This document shows positions 1 through 8,276 of a stretch of DNA of 22,500 nucleotides, in pieces. Position 1 is the stretch's first letter. Each line of letters begins with the position of its first letter. A program made the position numbers and the translations under genes. Source of the DNA: Symbiodinium natans (lineage: Eukaryota > Sar > Dinophyceae > Suessiales > Symbiodiniaceae); NCBI GenBank assembly GCA_905221605.1, contig CAJNDS010002406.1, positions 145,001 through 167,500 of the forward strand. Reading direction: 5' to 3'. Below the pieces are notes generated by a model that worked only from the letters and a program-made list of their open reading frames with translations, did no database searches and had not been told where the DNA came from.

Positions 1-88
1 AGTGGTGTAATATAGTAGTGTATAGTAATATAAAAAAGTAGTATATAGTAGTATATAAGAGTAGTATATAATAATGCATAATAGTATA

Positions 89-122
<34 letters not shown>

Positions 123-370
123 CGTCGTCGTAGTAATAGCAGTAGTACTAGTAGTAGCAGTAGTAGTAGGAGTAGTAGTAATAGTAGTAGTAGTAGTAAT
201 AGTAGTAGCACTACTAGTACTACTACGACGACTAGTACTACTACCATTCTTATTATTAGTAGTACTAGTACTACTACGAGTACTGTAGAAGTAACAGTAC
301 TAATTTTACTAGTAGTAATAATAGTACTCGTAATAGTAGTAGTAATAGTAGTAGTATGACTATTACTACG

Positions 371-404
<34 letters not shown>

Positions 405-440
405 TTACTACTAGTACTACTACTACTACTACTAGGTGCC
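1..440. repeat. TAG/CTA trinucleotide tract with opposed arms
   Basis: Almost the whole stretch is built from TAG triplets on the plus strand (about 1-225 and 300-357), changing to CTA/ACT triplets at about 208-290 and again, most purely, at 359-435. TAG and CTA are reverse complements, so the two kinds of arm can pair and form a long imperfect hairpin. There is no coding evidence: the poly-Thr frame through 356-450 is simply ACT repeats translated. Confidence 0.9.
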
Positions 441-594
441 GGTACCATTCGCGACGGTGTCATTTTCTTCGATTCCCAGTGCTAAAACCTAGGTTTCGCG
501 CACATTCCAGGCTCCAGTGCCCCTTTGTCTTTTCTTCTTTCTACATGTACCTGCACCGTACGCCTTGCCAGTTTGGGTTTGGGCTGTTAAACTG

Positions 595-881
595 AAACAT
601 CGGTATTTACGACACTTCGTGTTTTTTTTGCAGAGCATCCATGTCCGCACGATGATAACGTCCGTGTTACCAGCGCATCCATGTTGACACGATGATAACT
701 GGTAACGTCCATGTTACCAGAGCATCCATGTCCGCACGATGATAACGTCCGTGTTACCAGAGCATCCATGTCCGCGCGATGATAACGTTTGTGTGACCAC
801 TGCGTTCGCAATGGCCAGAGCATCCATGTCCTCACGATGATAACCTCCATGCAAAAACATCGGTATTTGCGACACTTCGTG
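595..881 (+). repeat. 26-27 bp direct duplication flanking the 40-bp array
   Basis: The sequence AAACATCGGTATTT followed by A/G-CGACACTTCGTG occurs at 595-621 and again at 855-881 with one mismatch. The first copy starts just before the 40-bp minisatellite and the second lies inside it, so a larger unit (about 260 bp) was probably duplicated as a block. Confidence 0.75.
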
Positions 882-1000
882 GCCTCATGGCTTGCGATTG
901 GCCAGAGCATCCATGTCCGCACGACGATAACGTCCCTGTTACCGGAGCATTTATGTCCGCACGATGATAACGTCCGCGTTACCAGAGCATCCATGTCCGC
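630..1000 (+). repeat. Minisatellite, about 40-bp unit, degenerate
   Basis: About eight imperfect copies of a unit of about 40 bp. Each contains AGCATCCATGTCCGCACGAT, then GATAACGTCC, then GTGTTACCAG. Copies start near 634, 672, 719, 759, 820, 904, 943 and 981. The unit is not a multiple of three and copies differ in length, so the long frames crossing it (587-1075 minus, 789-1004 plus) are repeat translations and not genes. There are no unique spacers between units, so this is not a CRISPR array. Confidence 0.88.
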
Positions 1001-1162
1001 TTGAGCCCAGCACTCAAGTCCGCTCAGTGTCTTCCATGACAAAAAAAACAAGATAAGACAAACCCTGCCACTCACCTGCCATCAGCTGAAAACACTGTAA
1101 AACGCATGCATTTCCTGCCAGTCCTGCGCAAGCACCACACCGTCGCGTACGTAACCAGCGCG

Positions 1163-1232
<70 letters not shown>

Positions 1233-1238
1233 GCTGCT
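1163..1238. repeat. CTA trinucleotide microsatellite
   Basis: About 23 uninterrupted CTA/ACT triplets followed by CTGCTGCTAG. On the minus strand this reads as poly-Val at the tail of the open frame downstream of the 2443-1382 gene. It is almost certainly outside the real coding exon. Confidence 0.93.
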
Positions 1239-1381
1239 AGCATTGTAGTACTATGACGACCCAATTGCGCCAAAAAATGACCGAGCAGCACCGTCACCGT
1301 CATCATGATAAAAATCAGGACTAAGACATTGAGAAAGAAAAATGTTAGTGTTAGTCGGTTCCGATCCTGAAGCACACGAGA

Positions 1382-2443
1382 CCCCAAATAATCCCTAAAG
1401 GGTCCCATCTTCATGCCAACTCGTCGCTCCCTGCCCTCATAGTCCGTCGTGGGCCAGTACCCAGACCATAATGCACGAAGCGACCATGCCAGTATCTTCC
1501 ACATCATCGTCACCGTCTTTCGGGGTCCCTGTGCAATGCCAGTCTTCTCGATCAAGGCGAAGGACCAGTACTGGCTGCTTTTCGTGCTTTTGTTTCCAGT
1601 GAGGCTTGACCAGGAAACATTCAGCATCTTTTTCGCCCACTGTTTTCCGATGCCGCTTATCGGAACCTCATCTCCATGCACCGACACCGGTATCGCGAAA
1701 GTCAGGTCCCTGTGTTGGACCGGATGAGTAGGCCAGCAGGGGTGTGGCACTGTCCGCATTCTTTCCCAGAACATAGCTCTCGTCTCGGCCGTGCCCGAAA
1801 TGTTGGCATCAAAGCTGGGCCTTTCAAACTCGAACATTGTAGCGAACAGCTCATGGGGCAGCATCATTTCCTGAAGGTGCTCACCAGGTGGGTTGGAAAA
1901 ATTTAGCCTGACCTGATAAGGAGCAGCAAGCCTGATCATCGGCTCGGCTTTTGCCATCAAGTCGCCGTAGCATTTGTTCTTGTACCGGCCTCGAGCTCCG
2001 ATAGCTGCCAGCTCCGAAAGTTCGTACAAGCAAGACCCCTCCAAGGCTGCCGGGGCCAAAACCTGGCCCTCCCGGGACGAAGAAGAGGTGCTGTTGTGCA
2101 GGCCATGCTCTTCCAAGGCACTTAGGCTGTCTTTCAGTCCAGCCTCTGCCAAGCTTTGCACAAGCTGGGGGGACATGTCTCCCCAAGCGAACAGCTCCAG
2201 CAGCTTCCTCGCCAACATGCTCGGCTTGCCATGGTGGTGGTGCCGTTCTGCTGGCTCCTCCGTGTCTTCATCATCATCATCATCATCATCATCATGATCA
2301 TCGCCGTCCTCAAATACAGGAGCATTGCGAAGCCTCTGCTGAAGGCCGCCTTTTTTTCGTGCCTTCTTGCCTGGACTTCCGACAGCACCACCACTAGTAC
2401 TGCCTTCTTTCCTCTTCCCCAAAACAGGGCCACCACGAACCAT
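1382..2443 (-). CDS. Dinoflagellate multicopy-family protein, 5' portion (function unknown)
   Basis: I start at the ATG at 2443, where a Lys/Gly/Ser-rich N terminus (MVRGGPVLGKRKEG) begins; the open frame upstream encodes an unrelated hydrophobic stretch. The recognisable part is 354 residues: a basic N terminus, a D8 acidic run near residue 50, HHHH near 67, an 'LLELFAWGDMSPQLV' block, and a conserved-looking core with PHELFATMF, VHGDEVPISGIG, WSSLTGNKS and WSLRALWSGYWP. That order (PHELF, HGD-, WSSL-, W-x3-W-x4-W) matches a large family of unknown function that I recall from symbiotic dinoflagellates. After about 1382 the frame stays open to 1082 but turns hydrophobic and ends in poly-Val from CTA repeats, so an intron donor or truncation is likely near 1380-1430. 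The 3' exons are not visible. The family assignment is from memory; the reading frame is well supported. Confidence 0.75.
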
Positions 2444-3041
2444 TAGAATAAAGCAGAAGCAGAAAATGCTCAGCATGAGCAGGACGAAGAAGGCTCGCCA
2501 GGAGGAAGGCTCGCCAGGAAGGGTCGCAGGCAAGTGGAATTAATGTCGCAAGGAGCCACACCAAACAGCGAAAGCACGTCGCACAAGTTCTGCTCGTTCC
2601 AATTGCTCCAAGCGATCTGTTAACGTGTTGCAAAAACCCAAAAGGAATCGGAAACCTCGCCGCAAAACCAACTGCTCCCGGCCCAACCAGCTGGCTGTGC
2701 TGGTGCTGGTGGTGGAGGAAAGGGACTGAGCAGTTTCCGGAACTTACAATTCTTCAGGAGCCACAGGATCCATGCACCGATGGAAAGAAAAGGTAAAGGG
2801 CCCGGGGGGGGTTCTTCAGATGGTGGCGATGATTCTTATGATTATTATGACTATTTATAATGATGCGGGTTCTTTTTTGGCCGTGAAGGCTGGGGGTTCT
2901 CATATTCTTGAACTTCTGAGGGTTTGGGGGGTGGGTGCTTTTTGCTGGTGTTGCTGATTTTTGCTGTTGCCATGTTGTTGCTTTTCTCGTAACAACACAT
3001 CATCAAGTCTTGTTGAGCTGACTGCAGCATTCTTCTTCCCC
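2444..3041. other. Spacer upstream of the 2443-1382 gene, no gene seen
   Basis: The sequence 5' of the minus-strand gene. 2450-2530 is purine-rich on plus (pyrimidine-rich on the coding strand), as expected near a splice acceptor or trans-splice site. 2820-2860 has ATT/GAT-rich low complexity. A minus-strand frame (2851-3234) contains a Pro/Lys-rich C-terminal stretch but crosses repeat DNA, and I do not call it. Confidence 0.6.
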
Positions 3042-3405
3042 TGATGATGATGATGGTGATGATGAAATGAGTATGCTGCAGGAAGAACTCCAAATTGTAG
3101 CTCGCACTGGCCAACTCGAAGTATCCCTCACGAACTGTCCCGCTCATCAGGCCTGTTTGAGCATGTTCTTGATGCATAAAAATAAGAATAAATGCCCCTT
3201 TCATCAACAATAATATCAATAATAAGGATGACAAAGAACCAGTTGTGTATTATTATGATGATGAGTCTTTTCTTCGTGATGTGACTTATTAGGTTTAATA
3301 GGGTTTAGGGTTTACTAGGGTTTCGGTTCCAGGGTTTCGGGTTTAATAGGGTTGTCATTATCAGTATTATACTACTAGGTCGTGCTTGGGTGACGACAGC
3401 TCTCG
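3042..3405 (+). repeat. Composite dispersed repeat, copy 1, with TTTAGGG-like tail
   Basis: This matches 9748-10125. In order it contains CTGATGATGATGATGG, then AGCTCGCACTGGCCAACTCG, GTATCCCTCACGAACTGTC, TTTGAGCATGTTCTTGATG, an AATAATAAGGATGACAAAGAACC block, TTTCTTCGTGATGTGACT, then a degenerate telomere-like segment at 3290-3355 (GGGTTTAGGGTTTACTAGGG), then CTTGGGTGACGACAG near 3386-3401. No open frame is shared by the copies, so it is probably a non-coding interspersed element. This copy lies 3' of the 6281-3922 gene. Confidence 0.8.
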
Positions 3406-3921
3406 AAGACTCTACAACAAGAACGGCCCATCTACAAGCAGTATTCGTAGATGCGAATAATAAGAATAACAATAAGAATACGAATAATCAAACTAAATAA
3501 TGATAACAATAAGAATAAGAAGAATAATGCCCTTAAACAAGCCTCAACCCTGACTCTGGTGGGCTCCTGCTGCTTCTGGAAAGTTTTCGCACCAACCTTT
3601 CGCAAACAACATGACAGGTGTTGTCGCCGCAGGTGAACCCAAAATGCACAGAGGCAGCGATGATGCATCATCCCACCGAGCCGGCAGGGCTGGTGCTCCT
3701 ACCCAGCTGTCCCTAATGCAGGCTCACGTGCACTGAAACAGCCATCATCCCCTACTGCTGCTGCTGTCCACAACAGTCATCACACATAATAAGCAACAAC
3801 GACGTGCACGACTTGCTCTTGATGCTGGCTAGTACTAGACGACGAGGATTATGATTACCGCTGCTACTATTCACTGTGATGATGTGCCGACAGAACAACA
3901 ACAAAAGATAACACTGGAGGA
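3406..3921. other. Spacer 3' of the 6281-3922 gene, no gene seen
   Basis: Holds an AAT/AAG-rich low-complexity run (about 3452-3530) and mixed-composition DNA. Frames on both strands are short and lack coding-like composition. It may include the 3' UTR of the minus-strand gene that stops at 3922. Confidence 0.6.
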
Positions 3922-4135
3922 TCAGTCTTTCTTTTTAGAAAGAGCCAGCTTCTCGCTGTGGGCAACCGTCTTGGCTGCCACGTCAGTCATGAAAGCATCG
4001 AAGTTCTCCTTCGTGATCTCGTTGCCGTTTGGCATTTCTTTCCACGAGATGATGTGGCGAACATCGGCCAGGAGCTTCTGGCACGCCACCGTCTCCTGCT
4101 TCAGCCCGTTCCACTTCTCGGAGTTCTCGGGGAGC
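3922..4135 (-). CDS. Last exon (3 of 3) of dinoflagellate-family protein
   Basis: This exon has no start codon of its own, so a scan for ATG-initiated frames misses it. On the minus strand from 4135 it reads (one base completing a codon, then) LPENSEKWNGLKQETVACQK..., later WKEMPNGNEITKENFDAFMT, and ends in Lys-rich LSKKKD and TGA at 3924-3922. That is 70 residues with even, soluble, helix-like composition unlike the repeats around it. The putative acceptor is CACAAG|G with the exon starting at 4135. The phase (one base, then whole codons) exactly complements the two leftover bases of the exon ending at 4910. The block resembles the C-terminal helical module I recall in a multicopy dinoflagellate family. 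Exon reality is well supported; the function is unknown. Confidence 0.72.
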
Positions 4136-4909
4136 CTTGTGCTTTTGTTGTTGTTGTTCTCGGAAAATTCGATATACGACTGCCGATATTTTTATTGGTA
4201 ATGTTGTTCATAATATCATTTCAGCAAATCCACCGATTCCATCTATCTGCACTATTAATTCATGACTGCTCATTCTTCTGTTCTCGTGTGATTTTTTAGT
4301 TCTCCAGCACACTACTGTACTAGTCAGTTGTGGTTGTGTCTCTTGTTGAACTATTCGTCCTGCTATTCTTGGTTCAAACCATTATTTGTTTTATTATTCA
4401 TTATTATTCTTCTTCTTCTTAGAGGGAATGCTTTGAGGGAATGCTTTGAGGGATGCTGTCGGTTTTACTTAGAGGGCATGCTTTGAGGGAATGCTTTGAG
4501 GGATGCTGTCGGTTTTACTTAGAGGGCATGCTTTGAGGGAATGCTTTGAGGGATGCTGTCGGTTTTACTTAGAGGGCATGCTTTGAGGGAATGCTTTGAG
4601 GGATGCTGTCGGTTTTACTTAGAGGGCATGCTTTGAGGGAATGCTTTGAGGGATGCTGTCGGTTTTACTTAGAGGGCATGCTTTGAGGGAATGCTTTGAG
4701 GGATGCTGTCGGTTTTACTTAGAGGGCATGCTTTGAGGGATGCTGTCGATTTTTTTGCTTAGAGGCAATGCTTTCAGGGATGCTTTTCTTTTCGCTTGGA
4801 GGGATGAGACTTTGAGGGACACTACTATGAGAGTGGAGGAGGAGTGACTTTCTGCTACAACTTCACAAACGAAAAACAGTGATGATTCTTGATGCATGAG
4901 CAGAGTTGC
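4136..4909 (-). other. Intron 2, GC-AG, carrying a minisatellite
   Basis: Inferred intron of 774 bp between AAGAA|GCAACT (4910/4909) and CACAAG|GCTCCC (4136/4135) on the minus strand. The GC donor is non-canonical for most eukaryotes but common in dinoflagellates, and G right after the acceptor AG is also typical there. It contains the 50-bp tandem array and AT-rich DNA. Splicing is predicted from phase and protein continuity only. Confidence 0.55.
4421..4800 (+). repeat. 50-bp minisatellite, six near-perfect copies plus decayed ends
   Basis: The unit starts AGAGGGCATGCTTTGAGGGA and ends GGTTTTACTT. Copies begin at 4421, 4471, 4521, 4571, 4621 and 4671, with shortened, diverged copies at 4721 and 4761. 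The first copy differs by one base (GAATG for GCATG). Within the unit GCTTTGAGGGAAT is itself nearly repeated. The near-identity of the copies implies recent expansion. The 50-bp period is not a multiple of three, so the array cannot encode a protein repeat. It sits in the inferred intron. Confidence 0.95.
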
Positions 4910-5244
4910 TTCTTCAGCACTTTCATGCTCTCTCCAGCGAGCCGGACTTGGGCCGCAGCAGCCTGGTCGAGCAGCTTGCTCATGCTTGGCGGGATCTTCT
5001 CGCCCTGAACGATCTTCTTCTCGTCGCCCTTCTTGAAGTCGTAGCTCCACTCGAGCTTGCCGAAGAGATCCTCCAGCTCCAGGGCTTGGTCTTGCTTGCC
5101 CTTCTTCTCTCTCGTGATGGTCAGGGCACTGTGGCTTCCCCTCTCTGTCCCCGATGTCCGTTTGCGAAACGAAAAAAACTCCGTTCCATCTTCCTCGTCC
5201 TTGGTGACAATGACTTCCTTGGCCTGGATGGCCTTCTCCATGGC
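4910..5244 (-). CDS. Exon 2 of 3 of dinoflagellate-family protein
   Basis: On the minus strand from 5244 the frame reads AMEKAIQAKEVIVTKDEEDG, then a basic/polar domain with EFFSFRKRTSGTERG, REKKGKQDQALELEDLFGKL, EWSYDFKKGDEKK and IPPSMSKLLDQAAAAQVRLA, to MKVLKK at 4910: 111 codons plus two bases. The composition is highly charged and helical, as expected of a soluble protein. Its neighbours make sense as one gene: the upstream exon ends ...FFQNNPE, and NNPE followed by AMEKAIQAKEV resembles a joint I remember in multicopy dinoflagellate proteins. The frame can be extended upstream to 5343, but that part is the 12-bp ESL/LER-type repeat and is treated as intron. The biochemical function is not known. 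Confidence 0.7.
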
Positions 5245-5274
5245 CTCGGCACGTGTCTTCTTCTTTAGCAACAC

Positions 5275-5345
5275 TCTCATCAGGGAATCCCTCAAGAAAT
5301 CTCTCCAGGAACATCTCAAGGAACCCTCAAGGAATCTCTCCAATA
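5275..5345 (+). repeat. Short, diverged array of the AATCTCTCAAGG-type repeat
   Basis: Five to six diverged 10-12 bp units (GGAATCCCTCAAG, AAATCTCTCCAGG, AACATCTCAAGG, AACCCTCAAGG, AATCTCTCCAAT). They match the large 12-bp array at 13207-13446 and a two-unit remnant at 15243-15268. This copy lies in an inferred intron. Confidence 0.8.
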
Positions 5346-5379
5346 ATTTCTCAGTGAGGAATCTGTGTAGGTATCTTTT

Positions 5380-5760
5380 TTTTATTTATTACAGATATTA
5401 AACTATTTTATATATTTATGTTTATATTTATATGTCTATGTATATTTATACTTATACTTATGTTAATATTCATACTTACATGTATAGTTCTATTTGTATT
5501 TACATCAGAATTAATACTTCTAACATGTGTATTTGTGTTCATAATATGAATATTTTCGTTGATACTGATGTTTATTATATTTATTATATCTATATCCAGA
5601 TATACATTTATATTTGGATTTATAGCAATCATATCTTTCTCTGTCTATAGCTATATCTATGTATATATTCATATGCCTATGTAGTTTTGTGTGAAGAAGA
5701 ATGCTAACATGTATATTTAAATGTAGATGTACATTCAAATACAAAATAAACAACTAAGGA
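5380..5760. repeat. AT-rich low-complexity tract
   Basis: TATATTTATA-like DNA with short TA/TATG runs and very few G or C bases. Short Ile/Tyr/Asn-rich frames on both strands are composition artefacts. It falls inside inferred intron 1. Confidence 0.85.
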
Positions 5761-5795
5761 ACAAAAAACATTGTTGTTGCTTTTCACCAAGTGGC

Positions 5796-6281
5796 CTCCG
5801 GATTGTTTTGAAAAAACAATCCCTGCATGACCAGACGGGTGTACGACTCCGTGCCATCGCACCCATACTTCTTTTGGTAGACGGTGCGGGCCTCCTGGAA
5901 CATCGGGGCCTTGTCGTCGAGGCAGTACTTGCCACTCTTTGTCCGGGTAAACAAAGAGTTCACCAGCATCGTTCGGAATCGACGTGGGGATTCTTTCGAC
6001 TCCGCTTGCCGGTCGTATAAATCGACGATGTAGGGTGGCAAGGCCCCGGCCTTTCTCATCGCTTTCATTTTCTCTGCTTTCCCCTTGTCTCTGTGCTCGC
6101 TTGTGACCAACCCCTCCTCGTTTCGGTCCTCCTCCACCCACTGCTTCATCCCCTCCTTGACGTCCTCAACCGCCTGCTTGAGGGACTTCTTCTTTGGCTG
6201 CTCGCTGCCACCATTCTTCTTCCCGACATCATCACTCTTCACGGCAGCTGCTGCTGCTGGTCGCTTCTTCGATGCCACCAT
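5796..6281 (-). CDS. Exon 1 of 3 of 'KKRPAAA' dinoflagellate-family protein
   Basis: I start at the ATG at 6281 (MVASKKRPAAAAAVKSDD), because the frame above it is Trp/Cys/Gln-rich and unlike the rest. The exon gives 162 residues: a Lys/Ala-rich nuclear-localisation-like N terminus (1-40); an acidic/basic helix (40-70); then a conserved-looking block with RDKGKAEKMKAMRKAGALPP (64-83), a YIVDLYDRQ helix, SPRRFRTMLVNSLF (98-111), KYCLDDKAPMFQEARTVYQ and GLFFQNNPE. That block matches what I remember of a very large dinoflagellate family in which a KAEKF/ALP.HI..LY/SPR.F..LIN.LF pattern precedes further exons. With exons 2 and 3 the predicted protein is about 344 residues. It is probably nuclear, judging from the N terminus. 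No catalytic motif is visible and the function is unknown. Confidence 0.78.
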
Positions 6282-6439
6282 GCTGTCCACGACGGCGCAC
6301 AACAAGGGGGCTGTCTGATGGCCGGGCTGGCACCACGATCCTCTTCCTGTCCACAAAGAACAGGTGCCGGTATGGTTTAAAGTGGTGCAAGATTCTTCTT
6401 CTGTCGCTAGCAGCTCTCATGGAATGCACCACAGAACGC

Positions 6440-6970
6440 CAAAACATGCACGAAAAAAGACGTTTCGGAGCCCGCAGTTTACTCGAAACTTCTTCGAAAT
6501 TTCGAGTCGGTAACTCGAAGTTTACTCGAAACTTCTTCGAAGTTTCCTCGAAGTTTCCTCGAAGTTTACTCGAAGTTTACTCGAAGTTTCCTCGAAGTTT
6601 ACTCGAAGTTTCAATGTTGCTACTCGAAGTTTCGAATCGACAACTCGAAGTTTCAAAACCGAAACGTTAAAAAACCCAGGGTTTTTGCACATCGCAACTC
6701 GAAACTTCGAGTTGGGAGCCATTAAACTTCGAGTAAACTTCGAGTAAACTTCGACTAAACTTCGACTTGTGTAACTCGAAGTTTCGAGTAAACTTCGACC
6801 AAACTTCGAGTTGCCAACTCGAAACTTCGAAGAAACTTCGACCAAACTTCGAGGTAAATTTAAAAAAAATCTGTAAAAAATCGTTGACCAAACTCGAATT
6901 TTGAAAGAAAAACAATGCAAAAATCTTTTGCCCAACTCGAAATGTAGAAGAAAAAACGAATAGATTTCGA
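6440..6970. repeat. Inverted clusters of ACTCGAAGTTT motif
   Basis: Between about 6478 and 6660 the plus strand carries roughly ten copies of ACTCGAAGTTT/CCTCGAAGTTT. From about 6697 to 6865 the same motif runs in reverse complement (AAACTTCGAGT). Individual motifs also contain CTCGAA/TTCGAG palindromes (for example at 6695-6712). The whole block can fold into nested hairpins. It separates two minus-strand genes. A related AAACTTCGAGT cluster lies at 15357-15530. Confidence 0.85.
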
Positions 6971-6989
6971 ACCTAATCGGTCGGGTGTT

Positions 6990-7022
6990 TAGGGGTTTGG
7001 GGTTGGGGTTGGGGGGGGGGGC
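6990..7022 (+). repeat. G-rich tract, G-quadruplex-like
   Basis: GGGGTTTGGGG, GTTGGGGTTGG and a run of ten or more G residues, resembling a degenerate telomere-type G-rich strand. It has several G-runs of four or more with short loops. Confidence 0.7.
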
Positions 7023-7069
7023 AGGGGACCAGCAGGGGTTAAGGGCTTTTCATTTAGAAATGGTTTGTG

Positions 7070-7137
7070 GTTCCCTCTCTCTCTTTTTCTCTCTCTCTTT
7101 CCCTCTATCCTCTTTCCCTCTTTCTCTCTCTCTACGA
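7070..7137 (+). repeat. CT-rich polypyrimidine tract
   Basis: Nearly pure C/T (CTCTCTCTTTTTCTCTCTC and similar) for about 65 bp. It is followed to 7470 by CAA, ATC and ACT triplet-rich DNA (notably 7360-7400). No gene is seen in 7023-7471. Confidence 0.8.
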
Positions 7138-7471
7138 ATGCTCACAGAACAAACTGCTGGCTGCTGCTGCACAACAACAACAACACTCATCATCGTCATC
7201 ATCATGCTGCAACAACGCACTGGCTCTTTTTCGGCTGTGCAGGGGGCTGGCTTTCCTCGGTTTCTCGTGCCGTGCCCTTGCTTAATCCTCGTCGCCGTGC
7301 CTTGCTTCTTCTTCCTTGCTGTTGTCTAGGAGTTGACACTACAGAACAAAGGAAAACTGCTTCTACTACTACTACTACTACTGCTACTACGACTATTACT
7401 AGTATTACTACAAGTCCGACTTCTGCGAACACAACATCACCAGCACTGGCTACGACTACCTTTTTATCCGA

Positions 7472-7972
7472 CTACGGGCGACGAGGATACTTGGCATCGA
7501 AGGACTGGCCGGCAGCCCTGTATGCCGCCTTTGCTTTGGCTCTGGCCTTCTTCAAAATGGCCTTGCCGGACTTGCTGTCCTTGTCCGGGCCTTTAGGCCG
7601 CCACTTGTTGAAAGTTCGCCTGTATGCCCCCGACACGACTCGGTGTCGCAAAACGGTGCGAGTGGGCCTTTGGCCCTCATCATCATCATCCTCATCATCA
7701 TCGCACTCCTCCTTTGTGATGGCATTGTTGTCGTCGTGGTGCTTGTTGGCCAATACTCCATCGTCATCGAGCTTCACGCATGGGTCGGACTCGACAGGGT
7801 GCTCCTCCTCCCCCCACTCGCCCTCGTCGTCCTTGTGGACGCCATGCTCGTGGCACCCACCACCACCATCATCATCCACCATCTTGATTGCCCCACCATC
7901 ATCACCGCCACTGCCCGTCGTGTCAGTGTCAGCAGCTCCAGCCTCGTTTTCATCATTTGTGTTGGTACGGTA
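7472..7972 (-). CDS. Exon 4 of 4, acidic then Lys/Arg/Ala-rich C terminus
   Basis: The minus-strand frame is open from about 8015 with no ATG before residue 31, as expected of an internal or terminal exon. I place its start at the phase-0 acceptor GAAGAG|TACCG (7973/7972); nearby AG choices cannot be excluded. It encodes YRTNTNDENEAGAADTDTTG, a Gly/Asp/His/Glu-rich acidic segment, a second acidic run (ECDDDEDDDDEG), then a basic tail with RTFNKWRPKG and KAILKKARAKAKAAYRAAGQ, ending SFDAKYPRRP and a stop at 7472. Charge is sharply partitioned, acidic then basic. The tail could bind nucleic acid, but that is inference from composition. The antisense Ser-rich frame 7065-8021 is its shadow. Confidence 0.62.
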   Translation of the reverse strand, partial: YRTNTNDENEAGAADTDTTGSGGDDGGAIKMVDDDGGGGCHEHGVHKDDEGEWGEEEHPVESDPCVKLDDDGVLANKHHDDNNAITKEECDDDEDDDDEGQRPTRTVLRHRVVSGAYRRTFNKWRPKGPDKDSKSGKAILKKARAKAKAAYRAAGQSFDAKYPRRP

Positions 7973-7994
7973 CTCTTCTTCAATAATTGTTATT

Positions 7995-8135
7995 GTCTTT
8001 TTGGGGTTTATTAGGGTTTAGGGTTGAGGGTTTAGGGTTTAGGGTTTCGGGTTTAAATTAGGGCTTATTAGGGTTCATTATTAGGGTTGTTCGTTATACA
8101 ATTATTAGCAGTACTGCTACATGAAGAAGTACGAT
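7995..8135 (+). repeat. Degenerate TTTAGGG array plus partial dispersed repeat, copy 3
   Basis: About 8000-8090 carries GGGTTTATTAGGGTTTAGGG, GAGGGTTTAGGGTTTAGGGT and TTTCGGGTTTAAATTAGGG units, followed by an ATTATTAGCAGTACTGCTAC segment like the right end of the copies at 3042 and 9748. It lies in the inferred intron 3 (about 7973-8276) of the 10646-7472 gene. Confidence 0.75.
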
Positions 8136-8276
8136 GATGGTTCGGGCCTTGTTTTCTTTGCATAATACTAGTCGTCGTACTACAAGCCATGTGGTAAGGT
8201 TATTATGTGCTTGGACCAACGAAAATACATTGCCAACAACCCGAAATCTCGGAAACAACACATGCATGCTGGAAAC

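Larger units (their letters stand above)
5245..5795 (-). other. Intron 1, AT-rich, flanked by a 7-bp direct repeat
   Basis: Inferred 551-bp intron. The donor context on the minus strand is CCG-GAG|GCCACTT and the acceptor context is GCC-GAG|GCCATGG. The seven bases GAGGCCA occur at both ends, so removal at any register inside the repeat gives the same mRNA, and the only register with usable dinucleotides is GC-AG. The interior is very AT-rich (5380-5760, TATATTTATA-type DNA), with a short copy of the 12-bp repeat near the 3' end. A GT donor at 5787 is the alternative, but I found no in-phase acceptor that avoids a stop. Confidence 0.5.

Noticed and set aside
587-1075. 162-residue minus-strand frame across the 40-bp repeats
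   Set aside because: It translates a tandem repeat with units of uneven length; the Cys/His/Trp-rich product is a repeat artefact.
630-4800. CRISPR-like appearance of the 40-bp and 50-bp direct repeats
   Set aside because: Units are contiguous without unique spacers, and the surroundings are eukaryotic with no cas-like gene.
7065-8021. 318-residue Ser/Thr-rich plus-strand frame
   Set aside because: It lies antisense to the acidic/basic exon at 7472-7972 and through triplet repeats and degenerate TTTAGGG; its low-complexity composition follows from GAT/GAA codons read backwards.
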